From: Persicaria tinctoria
Taxonomy: Eukaryota > Streptophyta > Magnoliopsida > Caryophyllales > Polygonaceae
DNA: 64,000 nucleotides
Assembly: GCA_037127255.1 (NCBI GenBank)
Contig: JBANSL010000004.1
Coordinates: forward strand, 18,049,967 to 18,113,966
Direction of reading: 5' to 3'
Below the pieces are notes generated by a model, which had not been told where the DNA came from, did not search any database, and worked only from the letters and a program-made list of their open reading frames with translations. Position 1 is the first letter of the stretch; each line of letters starts with the position of its first letter. Shown one piece after another: positions 57,271-64,000 of the stretch. The position numbers and the translations under genes were made by a program.

Positions 57271-57650
57271 GGTGTGTTCCGGTGAAAACCAAAATTGCGG
57301 TAAAAACATGTGAGGATCGGCTTTTTAGCCCGATTCACTTGCTCTATAGCCCGGTTCTGAATAGAACCGATCTATAAAGTCACAAATTTTAGCCCGGTTC
57401 TGAATAAAATCGAGCTATAAAGTCACTAGGTAGTTTTAAAACATGTGTTTTTCAGCACGATTTTTAGGCTTGACCGAATTATAAAGTCGTGTGTTATTTT
57501 AAAACTGGAGTTTTTAGCACGGTTTTTAGGTTGAACCGAGTTGTAAAGTAACCGTGTGATTGAGGTTTTTAGCACAGGTTTCAAAAAAACCAAGCTATAA
57601 AGTAGTCCTCACGGTTTTTACCATAATTTGAGGTTTTCACCGGAGTCAAT

Positions 57651-57654
<4 letters not shown>
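57271..57654. mobile_element. TIR element G (TA-flanked, 384 bp)
   Basis: The left end GGTGTGTTCCGGTGAAAACC...GGTAAAAACATGTGAGGA and the reverse complement of the right end (GACTCCGGTGAAAACCTC...GGTAAAAACCGTGAGGA) match over about 50 bp. (TA)n lies on both sides (57265-57270 and 57655-57724). The interior is a degenerate ~50-bp repeat, 'tttttagcNcggttNNgaa...ccgagctataaagt', about six copies. No coding capacity. Confidence 0.7.

Positions 57655-57724
<70 letters not shown>
57655..57724. repeat. (TA)35 microsatellite
   Basis: Uninterrupted TA run right of element G. Confidence 0.97.
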
Positions 57725-57727
<3 letters not shown>

Positions 57728-57877
57728 AGAATAGTACCCAATTTGTTATTCATAATTTTTTTAAACCCTATATATTATTAATTTACATAATACAATTAAA
57801 CATTAAATAAATTACAAAAAATATGTGTGGAGGATAAGGGTAGAATAGAATCCAATAAAGATAAAATGATGATTTAC

Positions 57878-58108
57878 TAATGATCCCTTGCTCTAGTGGT
57901 AAAGGAGAGGTGGAACTTGCACGAGGTGCAGGGTTCAAATCTCACTCTTTACATATTATGTGTAATAATTAGTGGGTGCTCAAGCCTTAACTGCTTTGGG
58001 TGAGCCCGCTTGGCTTACCGGTTCAGGTCCTTTGCAAGCCAGGGTTTGGACCCGTGGGGGATTAGTCGACAACCTTGGAATCCTCACCTTTGATTGCCTA
58101 TTTAGCCC
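57878..58108 (+). mobile_element. tRNA-derived SINE
   Basis: TGATCCCTTGCTCTAGTGGTA (A-box) and GGTTCAAATCTC (B-box) about 50 bp apart form the tRNA-like Pol III head (57882-57955). A body with 'gcttggcttaccggttcaggtcc' and 'ggacccgtgggggattagtcg' follows, wording common in plant SINEs. The 3' end and target duplication are not clear; it ends near 58100. Confidence 0.6.
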
Positions 58109-58503
58109 AGATTTCATGAATTTAAGAGAATCTTTAAACACATGTTTGATAAATTTATTATAGGAAACAAATATTTACAACTTTCATTAATTGTATCGAC
58201 CAATAAGAAAAAAGAATTTGAATAAAAAAAATATAAATTTAATTCATAGCATGACACATTAGCAAAATGGAAACAAAATTAGTAATATTAATAGACAGAT
58301 AGATTAATAGATTCATGAATTTAAGAGAATCTTTAAACACAAGTGTGAAAAACTTATTAAAGGAAACAAATATTTAAAACTTTTATCAATAATATCGACC
58401 AATAAGAAAAGAGCATTTGAATAAAAATACAAATTTAATTCTTAGCATGATACATCAACAAAATGCTAACAGAATTAGTAATATTATTAGATAGATAGAT
58501 TCA
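58109..58503. repeat. ~199-bp tandem duplication
   Basis: 'attcatgaatttaagagaatctttaaacac' starts at 58113 and again at 58312. Both copies continue with 'ggaaacaaatatttaNaactttNat...atcgaccaataagaaaa...tttaattc(a/t)tagcatgaNacat...gaattagtaatatta'. Divergence is around 10-15%. Confidence 0.85.
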
Positions 58504-59101
58504 GGCAATCATAAGCACATGTTTATCTCAGCATCGTTGGGATCAACTCAACCCTAGAACAAGAAAATTAGTCAGATATAAATTAAGACACAATAAAAAA
58601 AATATAAAACTAGATTAAAAGAACTTATCTTGAATCTAGCAAAACAAACTCCAAGTTGAAATCTCTAAAAATCTTGAAAACTATTAATGTCTGAAACTAT
58701 GAAAACCTGTAAGGAATTGAATTGACATGGTTGACCTCTAAAAACCTAACTAATCTAAGGTATTTATAAAGGAAACATATAAAAAAAATATACTGAAATA
58801 AACAATATAGATAGATTCTAAAAGATAAAATAAACCGTCTGGATTGAAAAAGGCAAGATCCTCAAAGGCTCGGAGTTAGAACTATAGGATTCTGGGTCGA
58901 AACCCTTAGATAGCACATTCCGACCTCGAAAAGGACACATATGTCGACCTAGAACTTGGCTACGACATTCCAACTAGACGTATTCCGATCCAAAACTTCA
59001 TGGTACCGACCCACTTTGAAATTTCTAGGCTTTCGGGTTGGAATATACGGATATCGGGTCGAAACCTTGAGTCGACATCAACTTCTCGGATCGATTTCTC
59101 T
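58504..59101. repeat. Possible minus-strand LTR fragment with GTCGA-rich part
   Basis: A+T-rich, then from 58850 a segment with repeated 'gtcga', 'ccgacc' and 'gggtcgaaacc' words resembling 8755-9075. It is interrupted by the Sirevirus at 59107. No gene. Confidence 0.35.
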
Positions 59102-59106
59102 ACATG

Positions 59107-60939
59107 TGAAGGTTCGATAATGTATAACAAAGTAATATAAAGACACTCTAGAAGGGGGGTTGAATAGAGTATGCTGGATTTTCGAGGATAATCTCAAGAC
59201 TTTTGAAACAGTTGCAAAACCCTTTGAGATTATACGTAATTCTTTCTTCTGGTAAACCTGAATCACAACAGAGTTATACAATTCGAAACAAGTGCGGAAA
59301 TAAGGTAAAGCAATAAGTAAAGGACGCAACGAATTGTTAACGAGGTTCGGCACGAACTTGGCTACGTCCCCGCCTAGGGTTCATCCACAACCCTAGGATT
59401 CAACTGACTTTATTGATTCACAAGACTTAGGATCCTAATAGCTCACCGAGAAGCCTCTCTCCTATACAATTGCATAGTCAACTCACGTTCCCTTGGAGTC
59501 CTAGACCAATCTAGAAGAGCCTCACCTCTCTCAACTATCTAGTACAATCCTCTTACACTTAGTGAATCAATCGCCTAGTGTCCACTTCCTGAATTACAAA
59601 CTCTCGAGTATAACACTCACTCGAAATATATCCTATAAGCTCATTGTGTAACTTAGGGTGGCTCAACGGGTCGGATCGGGCCGAAACCGAACCGAGTTAA
59701 ACGGGCCGGGCCAAAACCGACGGCCCGATTTTTTGGGAGGGGTGGCCCGAGGCCCGAACCGAAAACCGAAAAATCAGATAAGGTTATTTCGGTTTTTGGC
59801 CTGAAAAAACCGAACAAACCGAATTCAATTGAGCGGCGACACTCAGCGGCTGCGGATTGCCGGAGCAATTTGGGGGTTAGGGTTCTGTATGTGAAATTGA
59901 CGACTACAGACTACAAAGCATCAGCTTGGGGCTTGGGCTGTGCGAGGGCGACTGACGAAGAAGGAGGGAGCGGAGCTGCGAGCCGGCGAGGGAGGCGAGG
60001 GTTGCCAGAGTAATTTGGGGATTAGGGAGAAGTATGTGAAATTGACTACTACAGGCTACAGATTAAAGCATCACCTTGGGGCTGTGCGAGGGCGACTGAC
60101 GGCAAAGGAGGGAGCGGAGCGGCGATCCGGAGAGGGAAGGAGCAGGGCGGCGAGCCGACAAGGGAGGCGAGGCGACGAGGGAAAGAGAAAGACAAAGAAA
60201 TAAATTAATAGGAGGCTTGGCCACTGGACGCGTGAAGAGAAAGAATGAAAAGAAAGAGAGCAACCAGGGGCTTGGGGTTTTGATTTTTTTTTTTAAAAAA
60301 AAAAGCGGTTTTCGGGCCAAAACCAAGAACCGAAGCCCGAACCGAAAAATATCGGATCAGCCCGAAACCGAAATTTTCGGTTCGGTTTCGACTCGGTTTT
60401 CGGGTCGGGCTTGATTCTGAGCAACCCTAGTGTAACTCTCAAATGCTTTGAAACAAAATAAACGACTCTTAAGAACTAGCAGAGAGCACACGAGGAAGAC
60501 AGATTTGACTTGAAGGCTTGAGTGTATGAAAGCTTGTGTTGAACGAATGTATTTCTGTCTTCCCTTCTTCCTTTTCTTTATATTGAACAAATCAGCGCCT
60601 CCAACAAAGAAGAATCTTCTCTTCAATGGTTGGGCTGATCATGGCTATCTACAAAATCTTCTATTCATGGAAACTCTGAAGCCATGATCTCCGATTTTAT
60701 TCTCCACGTTATTCAGCTCGAGGAAGGAGATATAACTCGAAAAGCTTCCTGAAATGTTAGTGCATATATAATAATATCTGGAAACATATAATAACATATA
60801 ATAATATTCGGACATAATATAATAAAGTACAGGTTTTATGTTTCATCAACACAGTTGTAGCTTCAAGACCTTTGACGCAAACTGTCTGTCAAAGCCTTTG
60901 AAACTAATTCCGATTTTCATCAAGGGAGTGGAGTTATCA
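59107..60939 (-). repeat. Sirevirus 3' LTR (minus strand) with nested hAT
   Basis: Ends TGATAACTC (60939) and ACCTTCA (59107) on the minus strand. Without the hAT and one duplication copy it is about 1.05 kb, close to the 1010 bp of the other Sirevirus. The segment 59140-59640 aligns well by eye with the reverse complement of 19600-20090. Confidence 0.8.
59646..60437. mobile_element. Non-autonomous hAT element inside the Sirevirus LTR
   Basis: The element proper is 59654-60429 (776 bp), flanked by a perfect 8-bp duplication GTGTAACT (59646-59653 and 60430-60437). The left end TAGGGTGGCTCAA and the reverse complement of the right end TAGGGTTGCTCAGAATC are the inverted repeats. It has 'gggccgaaaccgaaccg' runs near both ends and a GC-rich middle with a ~110-bp internal repeat (59925-60005 against 60060-60140). 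No transposase. Same family as 9343-10150. Confidence 0.9.
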
Positions 60940-61452
60940 ATCTCCCCCTTGATGAAAGACAAAACCTGTGCATCCCTGCAACTTAGTCAAGCAGATATAT
61001 CATAAGTAAAATCAGACTAAGTACCTGCATGGGTTTGACAAATGTTGGATCATAAGTTTTCAAAGTCATTCGAGAAATATCCATCAAAGTAAAACAAAAC
61101 AAGGTCTTCCAAGACCCTTGGTTCACAGCAGTTTTAAAGTCTAAACCATCAAACCATCTCGCCCTTTTAGTCTTTCAATTCTTAAAGACAAGAAAAGATT
61201 TATCCGATTTTAAAATAATTTCCACAAATAAACTATACTCGAATAAAATAAAAGGATTTTTCCAAAAATAAAATAGGTAAATAAAGAAGGTTAAAATCCA
61301 TTAAAACCATATTTGATCAAATATCGAATAAGATATCAACCAAATATCTGATCTGTTATATGTGCTCTACTATTCAGTTCACAACCTTTGAAATGAGGTT
61401 CAAGGATCTTGACATTGAGTAGAAGTTTTCTTTCGTAACGGGAAAGCTCCCC
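60940..61452 (-). other. Sirevirus 3' internal region without third ORF
   Basis: On the minus strand the pol stop is followed by TAGGGGGAGC (about 61440-61451), ~490 bp of A+T-rich DNA, and TCAAGGGGGAGAT directly at the LTR (60940-60953). The GGTCTTGGAAGACCTTG motif lies at 61100-61116. No ORF of note. Confidence 0.65.
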
Positions 61453-61765
61453 CTACGAAAGTGCATCCCTATTAAGCATTCCGATCTCACGTCTATGGAA
61501 GGTGAACCTGTCCTCTTCCAAAGGATTAGTAAAAATGTCAGCACATTGATAATTAGTTGAAATAAATGATATGGACACATCACCTTTTTCGACATGGTCT
61601 CTAATGAAATGATGTCTTACATCAATATGTTTGGTCCTTGAACGCTGAAAACGATTATTTGTGATTGATATGGCACTTGTATTGTCACACTTAATGGGAA
61701 TACCTTTGAGGTCGATGCCTAGATCTCTCATTTGTTGAGCTATCCAAAGTATTTGGGAGCAGCAT
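61453..61765 (-). pseudogene. pol: Sirevirus RNase H C-terminal fragment
   Basis: Minus-strand frame with ILWIAQQMRDLGIDLKGIPI, KCDNTSAISITNN and RTKHIDVRHHFIRDHVEKGD, ending GMLNRDALS. It parallels the end of pol at 16120-16435. The 5' side is cut by a copia LTR at 61766. Confidence 0.85.
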
Positions 61766-61959
61766 TGATGATTTGTGAATCAAAACTCAGATTTAGAGGG
61801 TAAGAGAGGAAGAGGAATTGTTCTATTGAGGAAGAACAGATTCTGTGATTCAATCAATCATGAAAACCTTATTACAATAGGCTATTTATAGTACTTATTG
61901 GGTTAGCACACCCTTACACTACTTAAGGTGAGCTAGCACTACATGATCACAATCTAACA
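61766..61959 (-). repeat. 3' LTR of the minus-strand copia
   Basis: About 194 bp, starting TGTTAGATTGTGATCATG on the minus strand, with a CTATAAATA box near 61890. Such short LTRs are seen in Ale/Retrofit-type copia elements; the lineage is a guess. Confidence 0.65.
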
Positions 61960-62650
61960 CTCTCCCTCAAGTGAGGAGTTTTGACTAGAGAACAGATTAT
62001 AAACTCCTAACTTGCCTAAGATTTTCTTGTACTGCTCGGATGAGACAATCTTGTTAAAGATGTCTGCAAGCTGTTCTTTAGTTGGTATATATCCCAACTC
62101 AATCTCCTTACTTAGCACCTTGTTCCTTACCAGGTGGCAATCCCCTTCTATGTGCTTCGTTCTTTCATGAAACACAGGGTTGTGAGCTATGTGGATAGCA
62201 GATTTATTATCACAGAAGAGTCTCACAGGCTTGGTCTGATCAACCTGCAAGTCCTTGAGTAGCTTTAGAAGCCAAGTGATCTCACTACTTACAGTAGCCA
62301 TTGCTCTGTATTCAGACTCAGCAGAGGACAGAGCAACATAAATTTGCTTCTTAGTTCTCCAGGATATCAGGGAACCTCCTAGCATGACACAGAAGCCTGT
62401 TAAGGACTTCCTAGTCATAGGGAAACTTTGCCAGTCAGCATCACAGTAGGCACTAAGTTGCAGTTGTGATTTGTTTGACATGAGCAAGCCTTGTCCATGA
62501 GCAGCCTTTAGGTATCTCAACACATGTTTAGCACCCTTCCAATGCTCATCATTGGGTTGGTGCATGAACTGACTTAGCACTTGTACAACATAGCAGATGT
62601 CAGGCCTTGTAATGGTAAGATATATTAGCTTACCTACAAGTCTCCTGTTG
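61954..62650 (-). pseudogene. pol: Copia RNase H (minus strand)
   Basis: Frame 61954-62580 plus upstream codons to about 62650 (KLIYLTITRPDICYVV). Motifs: MHQPNDEHWKGAKHVLRYLK, LSAYCDADWQSFPMTRKSLT, ISWRTKKQIYVALSSAESEY, LFCDNKSAIHIAHNPVFHER. The reading frame passes through the purine tract (LEGE) and its TAG stop (61954-61956) lies inside the LTR start. It is separated from RT by a frameshift near 62640. Confidence 0.88.
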
Positions 62651-63911
62651 ACACAACATCCACACTTTTCCTTTCTTCATCCATTTGCAGCTTTACCTTA
62701 GGATCCAGAGGTGTAGCCACAGGCTTTGCATCTTCCATTCCTGTCTTACTTAGTAGTTCCAAAGCATATTTCCTTTGGTTAATCAAAAGACCATTATCCA
62801 ACCTCTCCACTTCTATTCCTAGAAAGTATCTCATCTCTCCAAGATCTTTCATCTTAAATTTCTCACTTAGATATTTCTTTAGATTTGCAATCTCAGTGTC
62901 ACTATCTCCAGTAATGATCATGTCATCAACATAGACTAAGAGCACAGTGTATGAGGCTTGTGTTGCCTTGAAGAATAGAGAGTAATCTGACTCTGACTGC
63001 TCAAATCCAGCTTCTCTCATAACCTGAGAAAATCTTGAGAACCACTGTCTAGGAGCTTGCTTAAGTCCATACAAGGACTTGTTGAGTTTGCACACAACTT
63101 GGGGCACTTTGTCCTCACTCATACACTCTCCCTGAGGACAAGAGTGGGACTTGAGAAAGGAGTAAGCGGGAGGAAGCTCCATGAAGACATCTTCCTCGAG
63201 ACTGCCATTTAGGAAAGCATTAGTAACATCCATTTGAGAAATAGACCATCCTCTGACAGAAGCTACAACAAGGACAGTTCTAACAATGATAAGCTTTGCC
63301 ACAGGAGCAAAGGTCTCAGTGTAATCAATGCCTTCCAATTGAGAGAAACCCCTGGCCACCAGTCTAGCCTTGTGCCTGTCCAGAGTCCCATCAGCAAGAA
63401 ACTTAAGTCTAAACAGCCACTTACAACTCACCACTGAAGGAGCAGAAGACCTGGGAACCAAAGTCCAGGTGTTGTTGGCCTCCAAGGCATTGAGCTCAAC
63501 TAGCATGGCCTTTACCCACTCTGGTATACTCAATGCTTCAGTCAAAGTTGTAGGTTCTTTCAAGTGAGCCACACTAAGAATGAAATGATTATAGGAAGAG
63601 GAGCATAAGCTGTAAGACATTGTGGAAGCAATGGGATAAGGTGAGGATGACTTACAAGCAGATGCAATTGCCTTGGTAAAGTCAGTAGAAGAGTTGCAAA
63701 CATAGTCCTTGAGCCAAGCTGGAGGCTGAGCATTTCTTGAAGATCTTCTAGGAGGTGGTGAGGGAGGGTCAGGTGGGACAAACTGAGGTTCATCAAAAGA
63801 GGGTGGGACAGGAGATGGTGAATACTCAGCAAGAGATTCATTAGGAGAAGGAGGGTTCAGAGGGGCAGGTGATGGTGGGTGATCAATCTCCACATGTATG
63901 AAGTCATCCAC
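62634..63911 (-). pseudogene. pol: Copia integrase C-terminal linker and reverse transcriptase (minus strand)
   Basis: 425-codon frame. The Pro/Ser-rich linker (PPSPNESLAEYSPSPVPP, RRSSRNAQPPAWLKDYV) precedes [81 protein letters not shown] and LLVYVDDMIITGDSD with the catalytic YVDD. It ends at a stop at 62634-62636 caused by a frameshift just before the RNase H domain. Otherwise well preserved; the upstream integrase frame continues beyond 64000. Confidence 0.88.
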
Positions 63912-64000
63912 GAAGGGAGAAGAGACCTCATTATGAGGAGCTGGCTTATGATGTGGGGCTTGAAGAATGTCCTCATTGCTAGCAGAAGGGAAGACAATTT

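Larger units (their letters stand above)
59107..61765 (-). mobile_element. Sirevirus (minus strand), 3' part, itself interrupted
   Basis: From right to left on the minus strand: end of RNase H (61453-61765), ~500 bp of 3' internal sequence, a purine tract, and an LTR (60939 down to 59107) with a nested hAT. It is related to the plus-strand Sirevirus: same LTR start TGATAACTCC and end ACCTTCA, the same RNase H end and the same AAGGTCTTCCAAGACC motif. No third ORF lies between pol and LTR. Its 5' portion is cut off by the copia at 61766 and is beyond the window if it survives. Confidence 0.8.
61766..64000 (-). mobile_element. Ty1/copia retrotransposon (minus strand), runs off the window
   Basis: On the minus strand: integrase-RT linker and RT (63911 to 62634), RNase H (to 61954), purine tract TTGAGGGAGAG (61960-61970), and a short LTR TGTTAGATTG...ATCA (61959 to 61766). 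The 5' half is outside the window. It inserted into the Sirevirus RNase H, so it is younger than that element. Confidence 0.85.

Overview
This window reads as repeat-dense, gene-poor nuclear DNA of a flowering plant, most likely a eudicot. The evidence is the mix of mobile elements: a Sirevirus-type Ty1/copia element with a third ORF, an Athila-type Ty3/gypsy element with a tRNA-Asp-like primer site, plant L1 with a C-terminal RNase H, Stowaway, hAT and Mutator-like elements, and A+T-rich spacers full of microsatellites. I find no intact host gene. Only gene scraps carried by elements or left as pseudogenes are visible (NB-ARC, PPR and several GC-rich exon-like pieces).

Left part (1-25.8 kb). 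A long solo LTR (478-7234, TSD ATGAA) sits inside an older Ty3/gypsy LTR and itself carries a Mutator-like element (2155-5168) with an NB-ARC fragment and a Stowaway MITE (6839-7118). An Athila-type element follows. Its LTR end holds a non-autonomous hAT (9343-10150), and its gag is split after about 30 codons by a Sirevirus (10334-20109, TSD GAATT). The Sirevirus right end is abnormal: 283 bp of the left flank are repeated just before the 3' LTR. From 20.8 to 25.8 kb there are foldback, hAT, copia and unknown fragments.

Centre (25.84-51.65 kb). This is a head-to-tail chain of elements with terminal inverted repeats (called A, C, H, B, D, E and F here). Each is separated from the next by a (TA)n array, as in the TA-microsatellite-targeting Mutator-like/Micron-type elements of plants. 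They carry tandem repeats and GC-rich gene-like pieces. A, B and C also carry inverted pairs of tRNA-like cloverleaf sequences. Element A is interrupted by a recent Ty1/copia (27959-33342, TSD GAAAA) whose primer-binding region is complementary to its own LTR rather than to a tRNA. Element B is interrupted by a near-complete L1 (40276-45507, 15-bp TSD).

Right part (51.65-64 kb). It holds a decayed LTR, a ~200-bp tandem repeat, unrecognised minus-strand ORFs, a PPR fragment, a small TA-flanked TIR element (G), a tRNA-derived SINE with an adjacent duplication, and a minus-strand Sirevirus end. That Sirevirus LTR carries a second hAT, and its pol is interrupted by a minus-strand copia that runs off the window. 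Nesting gives relative ages: the old gypsy LTRs are oldest, and the Sirevirus, the 28-kb copia, the L1 and the hAT at 59.6 kb are comparatively young.
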